Of a stretch of 64,000 nucleotides of DNA, positions 21,877 through 31,553 are shown piece after piece. Source of the DNA: Plotosus lineatus (lineage: Eukaryota > Chordata > Actinopteri > Siluriformes > Plotosidae). The notes beneath the pieces were generated by a model. The model saw only the letters and a list, made by a program, of their open reading frames with translations, made no database searches and was not told where the DNA came from. The DNA lies in assembly GCA_024760905.1 (NCBI GenBank), contig CM045732.1, positions 59,441,996 to 59,505,995 of the forward strand. The letters are read 5' to 3'. Position numbers and translations under genes: made by a program. The first letter of the stretch is position 1, and every line of letters begins with the position of its first letter.

Positions 21877-23393
21877 TTCATTCATCCATTTTCTGAACCG
21901 CTTAATCTTAATTAGGGTGACAGACAGGCTGATGCCCATCTCAGCCAACTCTGGGCTTGCCAGGTCATCACAGGGCAGAAACATGCTGATGGCTATGCCG
22001 CCTACTCTTGTCAAAAGTCAGCAATGGTTCTTTTACAGTCTCTCACCATAGACAATGAGATACCCCCATTTCACTGGAGCACGGCAGACTCGCGGAAGCA
22101 AAACCGGAGTCAATCCTCCAACGTTCCGCAGTCATTTCGTCATCTTCGTGTCCTTCCGTACGATTCCGAGGGTATTCCTCCTCTTCCGCCGGGCCAAAAT
22201 CTTCCGCAAACGTGCTTTTGAACATGTTCAAAAGCATGTTCACAGAAAATTTTTCCGACAGTGTTCCCTCACGTTCTGCAGTCCTTCCGCAAACGTTCCG
22301 TCCTTTCTGCAAACGTTCCGTGGTCGTTCCTTTTATTCCACAAGTCTTCCGTGAACGTTCCGCGAACATTCCTCCTTCTTCCGGGTGGCCAAAAGCAGCC
22401 ACAGGAATCCCCACGGAATACTCACGGAAGGTTTGTGGAATACGTGTGGAACGTTTGCGGAATGGTTGCGGATAACACGAAAGACTTGCGGAACACTCAA
22501 GGAAGTCACTTCCACTATAAATTATTCCAGTTCATTCACTTTATTTTTTTCTGTTTTACTGTTCATGTAATAAAGTTTTAAAGTTATAATCACTGTGGAT
22601 TGGACTTCTGTGCATGGTTTTTATTCTGGAATGATTTATTGAGGCGCAGATAAAAGGAACATACTGTATTGACATTATTGAAATTTAACATATTAACATA
22701 TGTTAAATTTTAAATTTATTGTACATTATAAACATATTATACATTATAAACATATAGTATGAATGAGAGAATGCGCTTCCTTGGTAGATTCCGCGTATTT
22801 ATAGGTGGAATCAGGAGCAAATTCTTTGATCTTTGCCGAATTTTCCTCGTTGAAACGTGGTTACGCCAGGTATTCCTCAGTCATTCCTTAGTCATTCCGT
22901 GTTGAATGTGAACATCCCGCCTTCATTTCGCCTGTTCCGCAATCATTCCGTAGCTCTTCCTTCTAAAATGGAGTAGTGCTGTAGTCGTTCCTCAAGTGTT
23001 CCGTGCTTTCCGTGAACGTACCGTGAATTATCCGAAGGTCTTCCTTTGCAATCCACACTGGTTCCGAAAGTAATCCGAGTGCTTTTACGCATGTATTCCG
23101 ACATTGTACCGTGGTCTTTCCGTGTGTTTTCCGCACATTCTGTGAACGTTCCGAAGGTGTTCCGAGGGTACAATTTTCCGTGTAAAAATGCCAAAGCTCC
23201 TCCGTAGAGTGCGTTCCGCGAGTTTCCTCTACGATCATTGTATTCCGTGGCCAGTGAAATGGGGGTAAGAGACATGGGCGGCCCCAATTAGCTGCACTGG
23301 GGGGAACAGCAGTGACAACCGTTGACAGTTGAGCTTGAACCCCCAACCTCAAGATTGGGAATCCAGCACCTGACCACCAGGCCACCACTGCCC
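21877..23393 (-). mobile_element. SINE-A split by the TTCCG-array element
   Basis: The tail side (TGAACCGCTTAATCTTAATT) through TCTCACCATAGACAATG lies at 21877-22060, and the rest (GACATGGGCGGCC to CCACCACTGCCC) at 23268-23393. The SINE has its own 11-bp duplication, AAGCCAAAGCA/AAACCAAAGCA (21866-21876, 23394-23404), which proves that both halves are one insertion. Confidence 0.85.
22061..23267. mobile_element. Non-autonomous element with arrays of TTCCG motifs
   Basis: 1207 bp bounded by perfect 17-bp inverted termini TACCCCCATTTCACTGG (22061-22077; reverse complement 23251-23267). It is inserted in a SINE, with a 3-bp duplication AGA (22058-22060, 23268-23270). Both arms consist largely of a degenerate unit around (A)CGTTCCG(C/T)(A/G)A spaced roughly every 9-11 bp, with some inverted CGGAA units at 22410-22500. 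The middle (22500-22780) is AT-rich and motif-poor. No transposase frame. Terminal arrays plus a 3-bp duplication recall CACTA/EnSpm architecture, but the termini do not start CACTA; the class is unresolved. Confidence 0.8.
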
Positions 23394-23404
23394 AAACCAA
23401 AGCA

Positions 23405-23779
23405 AATATTTCATAATCATTTTAATATTTAATCTGCATAATTGGGATGTTTCGATGCATCTCGGGAATCATCCACTAAGCCTGAGGCACATTGTTGTAG
23501 TATATACTACACGGAATTGTACATGGAAATTAAGCAAAAATAAGAATTTTTATAGTTTATATTTTATACTTTAAAAATTATGATGGACACCAGTGAGGTT
23601 CGGGCAAACATGAGCAGGTTCTTCACTGTTTAACAGTGTCTCATTACCTTTTTTTTAGTTTGAACATATGCTATGCGGAAACATGAAGCATAAACTAAAA
23701 TTAAAATTTTATTTATTTATTATTATTATTATTATTATTTTCTAAACAGTTTATTAAACAAACATAGATACAATCCTTC
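23405..23779. other. Intergenic sequence
   Basis: AT-rich with a (TTA)n run near 23717-23738. Nothing else recognised. Confidence 0.3.
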
Positions 23780-23790
23780 GCAGTGATCAT

Positions 23791-24105
23791 CAGTTCATTT
23801 TCTGTAACCGCTTAATCCTAATTAGAGTTACAGGGAGGCTGGCGCCCATCCCAGCTGACTCCGGGCATGGGGGACACCCTGGACAGATTGCCAGGCCATC
23901 GCGGTGGGGGGGGGGACACGCTAACGGCTTTGCAGCCTACTGTTATCAAAAGTCAGAAATTGTTCTTTTACATGAAAATCACACCATAGACAGTGAAAGA
24001 CATGGCCGGCCTTTGATAACCCAGTTAGCTGCACTGGGGGGACTCGAACCCCCAACCTTAGGATCAGTGCTGCAGCACCTTTACCACTAGGCCACCACTG
24101 CCCAT
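23791..24105 (-). mobile_element. SINE-A (tail type B)
   Basis: Full reverse copy. Flanking duplication GCAGTGATCAT/GCAGTGATAAT (23780-23790, 24110-24120) with one mismatch. Confidence 0.87.
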
Positions 24106-24120
24106 CTTTGCAGTGATAAT

Positions 24121-24636
24121 TATAATTATTGCAGTGATGAATATATTTCAGCTGGCAGCAAATCTTTCAATCTTCACTTATGCAGTGAGTAGTTTCTCAT
24201 TTCCTAAATCAGCAAAGTAGCTTGCGCTTGTGGAGAGGAAATCACTGTACTGTATTTCCTAAGCATTAAATTACTGGCCTGCAACAAACAAATAAAGTAA
24301 CAAAAAAAAAGAGAGATAAATGTCCAAAATAATTAGCAAACCTTCAAGGGAGAGTACTCGACTGTACTGTCAACTTCACAGAAGAAAAGAAAGATTAAAA
24401 AAGCTCCTATTGATCATGGTTGAAGATCATGGATACCCTTGGTGAAGCCAGCGATTGAAAAAATCATTAGTGCAAGTTACTGCCATGTTGAACGGTGGGT
24501 GTAGAGTTTCATACACAGTGTGAACACACAGGATTGGAACTAAACCGCTGTGTGATCTTAATAGAAGCATGTGCTACTGAGGACGATTGGAACAAAAGGC
24601 CACAGGTTGCAAATGGGCATTAAGATGAAATACGAA
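24121..24636. other. Intergenic sequence
   Basis: No open frame or repeat family recognised. Confidence 0.3.
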
Positions 24637-24649
24637 AGATTAAAAGCCA

Positions 24650-24977
24650 GGGCAGTGGTAAAGGTGTTGGATCACTGATCCTAAGGTTGTTGGGTTTCAA
24701 GCCCCACTCTCAATGCGTTATTACTGTCCTCCCCCAGTGCAGCTAACTGGGTGATCAAAGGCCGGCCATGTCTCTCCATGTCTATGGTGTGAGGTTCATG
24801 TAAAAGAACCATTGCTGACATTCGACAAGAGTAGCTGCATAGCAGTCAGCGTGTTTCCGCACTGCGATGACCTGGCGAGCTGTCCAGGGTGTACTCTACC
24901 CTTGCCCAGAGTTGGCTGGGATGGGCGCCAGCCTCCCCGCATCCTTAATTAGGATTAATTAGTTACAGAAAATGAAC
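24650..24977 (+). mobile_element. SINE-A (tail type B)
   Basis: Forward copy from GGGCAGTGGTAAAGGTGTTG to AATTAGTTACAGAAAATGAA. The 13-bp duplication AGATTAAAAGCCA/AGATTAAAGGCCA has one mismatch (24637-24649, 24978-24990). Confidence 0.87.
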
Positions 24978-25095
24978 AGATTAAAGGCCATATGTATTTA
25001 TCCAATACCAGCAGGATGGACATATCGGAGTATGAAGGAAAGTGTGTGAATTGATGTACCCATAATGCATAATTGCCACTCTATAAGCCTCCAAA

Positions 25096-25236
25096 GAGAA
25101 GATTTATGGGTGTGGTGAAGGAGGACATGAAGGTAGTTGGTGTAAGAGAAGAAGCTGCAGAGGATAGGGTGAGATGGATGCAGATGATTCGCTGTGGTGA
25201 CCCCTGAAGGGAACAGCCCAAAGGAAAAGAAGAAGG
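25096..25236 (+). mobile_element. RTE-like LINE 3' end fragment
   Basis: Codes for R-F-M-G-V-V-K-E-D-M-K-V-V-G and then D-R-V-R-W-M-Q-M-I-R-C-G-D-P before the stop, the usual end of RTE-type retrotransposon ORFs in fish. It continues into AGGGAACAGCCCAAAGGAAA and an AAGAAG tail. Confidence 0.75.
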
Positions 25237-25556
25237 CCGCATATTGCACCTCACAGCAAGATAGTCCTGGGTTCAGATCATGGGCCTGAGCATTTTTATG
25301 TGGCGTGTGCATGTTCTTGTACTGCTAGCCTGGGTTTTCTTCAGGTCTTCCAGGTTCCTCCCACAGTCCATTGCCCCAAGGAGTGGTTGTAAATCTCTCT
25401 CTCTCTCTCTCTCTCTGTCACTGTGTTTGTATGTGTTGCCCTGTCATGATCTGGATAGCTGTTTAGGGTGTACTCTGCCTTCAATCAGTGTCAGGTGAGA
25501 TAGGCTCCAACCTCACCGTGAGTCTAATAGAGAAGTAAGTGGTTCGGTAAATGAGT
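25237..25556 (+). mobile_element. SINE-B
   Basis: Forward copy with the B-box-like CCTGGGTTCAGATC, body GTGTGCATGTTCTTGTACTG, a (CT)n insert at 25398-25416, and tail GTAAGTGGTTCGGTAAATGA. Confidence 0.78.
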
Positions 25557-26528
25557 GAGAGTGGATTGAAACACAAGTTATGACGTCACATGACACTGTC
25601 AAAATACTGCAGTGTAGTCCATTCTTGGTGCATTCTGAAGGGTTTGAGATCAGATCTATGCTGCCAGTTGGGGTAGTAACCTCAGTAATATTAGGTACAT
25701 CCCTGTGTATAAACTTTAACAGGGACTCAAAAATGGAATCCCTGTACGTCACTGTCCTTATATGGTCAACTTCCCGGCCGACGATGTTGCGTCATCAGAA
25801 GACGTGGGTGCAAAAGAAAGAATCCACAAGATGAGCCCGGGTTGCCAGATTGAAGTCTTTTTCATCCGTTTTATGTGCTGGATGAATTAACCATAATTAC
25901 ACAAATTCTAACCCAAAAGTGGAACATTTAATAATTAGAAGTAAGTAGAAAATGTTATTGATTTGGAAGGGTTTTTTTTTATTAGAAATACATTTTATTT
26001 GACAAAACATTCCCTTGTTATAAAAATAACCTGGCATCCCAGAGTGATGAGGAAGAAGCAGAATTGCAATTAGATGCAACGCAGCAAGGAGGCTGATTAA
26101 TGCTGTTCCTACCGTGTAGAAATACACAAAATACTCCAATTTATGGGTCTAATGGTTTATTATGATATTATAATGTACCTGATTATCAGCCACATATCCG
26201 CATACATCCCAGATCACTCATTAAAGATTAAATTACCATCAAATTGAGTAAATAATCTCGTATCCGCTTTTAATATGTATATTCTTAGATATTTTTATAG
26301 AATTAAATACATATTATTCTATACAATACATTACATTTATGCTTGGATGTGGGTTATTAGATATGTGTTGATATTAGAGCACTTGGGGTGTCATCAGTAT
26401 TTATGAATGAATATGTGGTACATCACAAGGGGGGAGGGAGGGAGCGAGAGAGGGGGGGGGGTCCAATATGGTCCAGTAATTATACAGCATTATATAGAAA
26501 ACATTAAAGGTTTAATATAGATCCTTTC
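25557..26528. other. fos upstream flank
   Basis: Non-repetitive, unlike most of the window. It contains a perfect CRE at 25581-25588 and a G-run patch near 26430-26461. It is a candidate distal regulatory region for fos. Confidence 0.45.
25581..25588. promoter_or_regulatory. CRE palindrome upstream of fos
   Basis: TGACGTCA, the CREB/ATF consensus, about 1.26 kb before the fos start codon in unique-looking sequence. Function is inferred from motif and position only. Confidence 0.4.
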
Positions 26529-26538
26529 CCAATATTGG
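26529..26538. promoter_or_regulatory. CArG box (serum response element) of fos
   Basis: CCAATATTGG fits CC(A/T)6GG exactly. It lies about 190 bp upstream of the TATA palindrome and 312 bp before the ATG. Vertebrate fos promoters carry an SRF-bound CArG box at a comparable position. A partner ETS site is not obvious. Confidence 0.6.
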
Positions 26539-26711
26539 TGGGTATTACAATAGATAATAACACGGAGTATCACTTCGTCGAGGCAGGTGTACTGTATTGT
26601 TACTCTGAAAAAAAAAGACGCCCCCCGCATTCAAAGTGGTATAGCCCAGGTTCATTCATAAAATTCTGAGGGAATATATAGGAGGGGCTTGTAAAGCAGG
26701 CTTATCAGAGA

Positions 26712-26733
26712 CCAGGTTTATATATAAACCTGG
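26712..26733. promoter_or_regulatory. fos TATA box in a 22-bp palindrome
   Basis: The central TTTATATATAAA is embedded in a perfect 22-bp inverted repeat with CCAGG/CCTGG arms. It lies about 110-130 bp upstream of the start codon, giving a plausible transcription start near 26750 and a short 5' leader. Confidence 0.6.
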
Positions 26734-26840
26734 AAAAGGGCGACTGAAATCAAGAAAACAAGAGTGACAAGAGCAGATCCCTGGTCTGTTTATTTTTCCT
26801 TTCCTTTTTTTTTCTTCTGGAAACGTGCCTACGTGGAGAA

Positions 26841-26924
26841 ATGATGCTTAGCAAAGCCGGTGTGGAGTCTGGGTCAGGCTGCAGCTCTGCATCTCCTACC
26901 GGGGAGCTGATGGAGACCACACAG
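26841..26924 (+). CDS. fos: fos exon 1
   Basis: 28 codons beginning ATGATG (M-M-L-S-K-A-G) and ending with CAG before the donor GTAGGC. Retains the C-S-S-A-S-P-T-G motif but is shorter than usual. Confidence 0.88.
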
Positions 26925-27427
26925 GTAGGCAACATCACCAAACATGAAACATCAAAACAACATCATTAAATGAAGTAGTCTGAGTCAAATGGCAAGAGCA
27001 GAAATTCTGATATGCATAAAATTGGTGTATTTTAATAACAAGCTTGCCTGTGGAATATATTATTATATTTCTGGTAAATATGGTATTTTTCAGAAAGAAT
27101 GAGATCTTGATGACAACCTATTTTTTTAGATGTATTTTAATGGTTATTCATGTAAACAGGCTTAAACTAGGGACACCATCCAATCATCAGGGTAATGAAA
27201 CTGCCTGGTGAGGACTGTTTGTCTTTTGTAGATTGTGTTAAGAATGTTTATTGTTGGTATTCTGGATAATTTTCTTCAAAGTCGATTTTGTCGTGCTTCA
27301 GTGTTGAAGTGGCTCTGCAGCGGTTCTCTGTGTGGAGACTCCGCAGCAGCTCTGCGTCAGCGCTGACGTCAGCGACAATGGAGAAAGTCAAATATTGATC
27401 AGGGAGACTATTTTTGGACACATGCAA

Positions 27428-27463
<36 letters not shown>

Positions 27464-29076
27464 ACCTCTGCTTATACACTGTGACGTCATAATTCATAGA
27501 GTGTACTGATGATGGATTTTCATGCAAAAGCCGCCCACGTAATAAATCAGACCTATTCCTATGTACTATGCAATACATACAAGATTTTGTGCATTTTGAA
27601 TGCAGGGCCCGGGGTCAGATCGTGAGACACCTTCGGCTCCGTTTGTACCTACAGTCACTGCGATCTCCACCAGTCCAGATTTGCAGTGGATGGTGCAGCC
27701 GACCATCATCACGTCCGTGTCTCCGTCATCCAGAGCTGAACCTGGAGATACAGCAGCAAAGAAGACTGGGACCAAAGCGAAGAACACGTCCAGGAAGGGG
27801 AAAGTCGAGCAGGTGGGATCATCTCAGCCAGGAACCTAAACGATCACTGTTATTTTGTAGTCTGATTGATCTCTGTTGAGTTGAACATAACCAGGTGTTC
27901 GACATCTGGGAGCTGCGCCATGGCACACAGTGCCTGTAGCCCGGGTAGATCCACTTCAAATTCACTCCACGGTTGCTGTCTACAATAACCCAGGCTATTT
28001 ATAGTTGTGGTGCGGATCTAGATTAATTTCTTCCTGCAGGTGTATTGCCATGGGAAGATCTTACATCTCAAATGGTTTAGATCCATCATGCCTATCACTT
28101 ACAATCTGTCTTTTCCCGCCGAGCAGCTCACGCCAGAAGAGGAGGAGAAGAAGAGGATAAGGAGAGAGAGGAATAAAATGGCTGCAGCAAAGTGCAGGAA
28201 CAGACGGAGGGAGCTCACAGACACCTTACAGGCGGTGAGCTGAAATGCCAACGCAGTAATCAAATGCAAGTAAAAATGAAAATTTCAAGTATTTCCATGC
28301 AGTTCAATGCAGTAATCCCTTTCTGCTTCTTTCCCTCCTCCCCCCCTCCTCCTTTTTTCTTTTTTTTTCTTTTTCTTTTTTACGTCAATTCTTTATTATA
28401 GGAAACAGACAAGCTTGAAGAAGACAAAGCAGCCTTGCAGGCAGAAATAGCAAATCTTCTCAAAGAAAAAGAAAGACTCGAGTATGTTCTTGCTACACAC
28501 AAGCCTATATGCCAGCTGCCCGAAGAGCTGGAAAGCATTTTCCCAGAGTCACCACAGCCTCTCCCTTCTTCAGAGATATCTGGCCAACTTCCAGAGGATG
28601 TGGCGCAGGACACCCCTTCTCTACAAGACTTGGAGACTCCTTCTGTTCCACCCACAGCTATCTCAGGCAACTCCAACATTCTGCTGTGCTCCAGTGCTGA
28701 GGTCAGTTTGTGCGACCTTGAGCCATCACTGGATGTCAAGGAGGAGCTGCTGGAAAATATCCTTGGCAGTGTGGATGAGGACAGAATCTCTATGGAAAAA
28801 GCACGCTCAGTCCCTGACATAGACCTCAACGGGTCCCTAGGCTTTACAGACTGGGAAACTCTGTACAAGTCTGTTGTGGCCAATGATCTGGAGCCCTTAA
28901 GCACCCCTGTGGTGAGTGCCTCCACCCCTACATGCAGCAATTACCTGTCCATATTTACTTTCGCCTGTCCAGAGCTGGACTGTCTGACTGAGGAATTGGA
29001 TGGCTGCAAAGTGGGGGTGTCCAAATCCGACACCAGTGTGGATCTTTTAAACTCCCCGACACTCCTAGCATTATAA
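26841..29076 (+). CDS. fos: c-Fos-type AP-1 transcription factor (four exons)
   Basis: Nuclear bZIP protein that dimerises with Jun proteins to form AP-1. Exons 26841-26924, 27606-27812, 28127-28234 and 28402-29076 all join in phase 0 and give 357 residues. Conserved blocks: S-S-A-S-P near the N-terminus; [14 protein letters not shown] in exon 2; basic region about 109-126 with [12 protein letters not shown]; zipper leucines at 131, 138, 145, 152 and 159, exactly seven apart; A-R-S-V-P-D-I-D-L then D-W-E-T-L-Y in the transactivation region; and the terminal S-P-T-L-L-A-L. Exon 3 is 108 nt, as I recall for mammals. Exon 1 encodes only 28 residues, against about 47 in human. Nearby CArG, TATA, AP-1 and CRE motifs fit an immediate-early gene. 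Which teleost fos paralogue it is cannot be decided here. Confidence 0.96.
26981..26987. promoter_or_regulatory. AP-1 site in fos intron 1
   Basis: TGAGTCA, 57 bp after the exon 1 donor. Could support Fos/Jun autoregulation; inferred from motif only. Confidence 0.35.
27355..27374. promoter_or_regulatory. Overlapping CRE palindromes in fos intron 1
   Basis: CGTCAGCGCTGACGTCAGCG contains two overlapping perfect palindromes and the consensus TGACGTCA (27364-27371). Mammalian fos intron 1 has a known intragenic regulatory element, so this is a plausible counterpart. Confidence 0.55.
27430..27462. repeat. Poly(A) tract in fos intron 1
   Basis: Uninterrupted A run of about 33 between two CRE motifs. 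Confidence 0.9.
27482..27489. promoter_or_regulatory. Second CRE in fos intron 1
   Basis: TGACGTCA, 118 bp after the first intronic CRE and upstream of exon 2. Confidence 0.5.
27606..27812 (+). CDS. fos: fos exon 2
   Basis: 69 codons between a TGCAG acceptor and the donor GTGGGA. Contains the conserved [11 protein letters not shown] block and ends K-G-K-V-E-Q, the usual fos exon 2/3 junction. Confidence 0.93.
28127..28234 (+). CDS. fos: fos exon 3 (basic region)
   Basis: 36 codons from L-T-P-E-E-E-E to L-T-D-T-L-Q-A, between a GAGCAG acceptor and the donor GTGAGC. Contains the DNA-binding basic region with the redox-sensitive Cys at 120. Confidence 0.97.
28402..29076 (+). CDS. fos: fos exon 4 (zipper and C-terminus)
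   Basis: 224 codons plus TAA, preceded by a T-rich tract and TATAG acceptor. Starts E-T-D-K-L-E-E-D-K within the zipper and ends L-L-A-L. Confidence 0.96.
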   Translation, partial: ETDKLEEDKAALQAEIANLLKEKERLEYVLATHKPICQLPEELESIFPESPQPLPSSEISGQLPEDVAQDTPSLQDLETPSVPPTAISGNSNILLCSSAEVSLCDLEPSLDVKEELLENILGSVDEDRISMEKARSVPDIDLNGSLGFTDWETLYKSVVANDLEPLSTPVVSASTPTCSNYLSIFTFACPELDCLTEELDGCKVGVSKSDTSVDLLNSPTLLAL

Positions 29077-29660
29077 GCATCCAAGTCAAATCAAAGGAGG
29101 GTTTCCCAAGTTCAATTAGTAGATATCACTGTGTTGTGATATCTGAGAAGAGTGGTATTGATGGGAATTGGACAGCATCCACGTCATGTCTAACGTGACC
29201 AAGAAAAGACACAGGTTGCCCTCTTCCAGATACTCTTGATGTAGCTAAGAGCATGAAAAGAATTATACGAAACGTCATCATGGACAGTTATGAACTATGA
29301 TTCAAAAAGCATGCACAAAGATCTAATATTTAAATAAATTAAGATATATGTGTTTAAGAGTTTTATAACTGTTTGATCTTCTGTGAAGTCTTCTGTAAGC
29401 TATTTGTGCACTGTTCGCTGTGCAGTTTTGTGTTATTGATGGCAATAGTTTATCCGTGTTGTGCTTTAATATAATATATTCTAGATGGTTCGTACATACC
29501 TCAGTGTCATCATGCGGTCTGTGTTATGACATCATTAATAATGTTTAGAGTTTTCCATGAAAACATCCAGTGGTATATCAATCAAAATGTATTTTATGAT
29601 ACTTTATTTTTCTACCTTATAAATTGTGCATCAGATTAAAGAGTTAAAGAGCACCGATTT
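29077..29660 (+). other. fos 3' untranslated region
   Basis: AT-rich, unique sequence after the stop with at least one ATTTA-type element (AATATTTAAATAAATT near 29326) of the kind that destabilises immediate-early mRNAs. Its end is set by the poly(A) signal at 29635. Confidence 0.55.
29635..29640 (+). terminator. Candidate fos poly(A) signal
   Basis: ATTAAA about 560 bp after the fos stop codon. No earlier AATAAA with a better context was seen, although AATAAA also occurs within the AU-rich stretch near 29333. Confidence 0.4.
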
Positions 29661-30013
29661 CTTATGAATTAATAATCACATTAAATATTCATGCAATGTG
29701 GTATTGGTTTCGTTTCCGTTCATTTCAGATCTCCATGTTGTCCCTGTGTCTGTGTTCAGTTTCCTCAGGGTTCTCTGGTTTCCTCTTATCGCCACCTGCT
29801 GGTGGATTATGTATGTACAATTGTCAGTCATCCCTATTATTCCTACAGGTTCCAGACCCACCTCAAACCAGAGCTGGATGAATATTCTTATGAAATCCGA
29901 GTATGAATAAATGGTTAACTAATCAGTTATTATTTTAAAATCATGCCTACTAATGTGTGATTGATATTAACGTTTTAGCTCCATATTAAAACGTATGTAA
30001 TGCCAGCTCATTG

Positions 30014-30345
30014 TTCATTTTCTGTAACCGCTTAATCCTAATTAGGGTCAAGGGGAGGCTGACGTCCATCCCAGCCGACTTTGGGCGGGGGCAGAGTACA
30101 CCCTGGGATGGCTCTCCCTGACGGCTATACAGCTACTAGGGTCGAAAGTCAGCAATGGTTCTTTTACATGGACCTCACACCATAGACACTGAGTGACATG
30201 GCAGGCCTTGGGTAACCCAGTTAGTTGCACTGGGGTGGGTGGGGGGTGGGGGGCAGTGACAACCTGTGGAGATTGGGGCTTGAACCCCCAATCTTAGGAT
30301 CAGTGATCAGTGATCCAGCACCTTTACACCATGCCATCACTGCTC
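30014..30345 (-). mobile_element. SINE-A (tail type B)
   Basis: Reverse copy with a G-rich insertion near 30231-30255. Head side CAGTGATCCAGCACCTTTAC. Confidence 0.84.
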
Positions 30346-30371
30346 CGAATGCCAATAATAACACAATTACA

Positions 30372-30385
30372 CATACCCATATATT

Positions 30386-30420
<35 letters not shown>

Positions 30421-30459
30421 ATACATATATATATATATATATGTGTGAGTATACATATA

Positions 30460-30499
<40 letters not shown>

Positions 30500-30511
30500 A
30501 GTATACATATA

Positions 30512-30570
<59 letters not shown>

Positions 30571-30580
30571 GTATATATAC
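30372..30580. repeat. Compound (TA)n/(GTAT)n microsatellite
   Basis: Roughly 200 bp of TA runs with GTGTGAGTATACATA units duplicated in tandem. Confidence 0.93.
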
Positions 30581-30690
30581 CCTTTGCTGGCTGTGGAATC
30601 ATGTCAAGTGATTCATTGAATAAGTGTGCCAGATGCAAAAAATATATATGTACTGTATACTGTTTATTTATTTATTTGTATTATATATAG

Positions 30691-30982
30691 TGGCAGTGTT
30701 GGTGTAGTGGATAGGGTGCAGGATCGCTGATCCTAAGGTTGAGGGTTTGAGTCCCCACAAGGTTGTCACTGTGCCCCCCCAGTGCAGCTAACTGGGTTAT
30801 CAAAGGCAGGCCATGTCTCTCACTCGCTGATTTTTGTAAAGAGGAGGCCGGAAAGCCGTCAGCGTGTTTCTACGACCTGGAGAGGGATGGGCTCCGCCAG
30901 GCCAAATCAGCCCAAGTCTCACCATGAATGAAGGTGCCCCAACTACATCTGCGGATGTTAAGGGATAAGTGAAGTGAAGTGA
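30691..30982 (+). mobile_element. SINE-A, shortened, divergent tail
   Basis: The SINE-A head and body (TGCAGGATCGCTGATCCTAA, GTGCAGCTAACTGGGTTATC) lead into a tail unlike the other copies (GTTAAGGGATAAGTGAAGTG). Flanked by ATATATAG at 30683-30690 and 30983-30990. Confidence 0.75.
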
Positions 30983-31099
30983 ATATATAGTGCAAAAAAA
31001 AAAAAAAAAAAAAATCTCACACTTCATAAATAAGACATGAGCTGCCCCAGACTGTCACTTATCAATCAGGCTGTGTGTTGTGTATTGCGAAGGTTCCAG

Positions 31100-31505
31100 G
31101 TTTAATTCCCAGACATGGGGGAAATGCTCGGCTTCCATGTGGACCTGGTGCCTGTTTGGATGGATGATGATTTAGTAGCTGAGCTGTTCTCCGGCTGCTC
31201 AGGGGTTAGTGGATTGTTTGTTTTTCTGGTATCTAAGGGGTGGAGTGAACAGGACTTCCCTCACTTCTCTCCCCTTCTCTCTGCCCCCTGCTTCTTTTTT
31301 GGTGCAGGACATTTTTTTTTTTTTTCCCCCTGCATCCCTGCTTACGTCTGGCTGCCGGAGTACAGAGAGTTCCGCATTCCCGAGTCCTCCCAGCCAGGGA
31401 CCAGCGTCGAAACGCGCTGATGCAACGCTTTCCCCTGTTCAAAATCTACTCGAGACCCCCAGCTGACCTGAAGAGGGCACATCAAGGGAACGTGGGATCC
31501 AAGTC
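31100..31505 (+). other. Candidate noncoding first exon or promoter region of jdp2
   Basis: Unique, GC-rich sequence ending AAGTCAG before GTAAGC at 31506, a strong donor. GGN triplet repeats follow. JDP2 has a noncoding first exon and a long first intron in mammals, and the next jdp2 exon is 19.5 kb downstream with its own acceptor. Assignment is inference without transcript data. Confidence 0.35.
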
Positions 31506-31553
31506 AGGTAAGCCGCAAAGTTGAGCAACTTTTGCAGGAAGGAGGAAGAGGAG

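Noticed and set aside
22043..22581. Overlapping open frames on both strands in the TTCCG element
   Set aside because: Repeated CGTTCCG motifs lack stop codons in several frames, which creates long frames by composition. No transposase motifs found.
26463..26471. Second CArG box in the fos promoter (CCAATATGG)
   Set aside because: Only five A/T bases between CC and GG, so it does not fit the consensus; the site at 26529 does.
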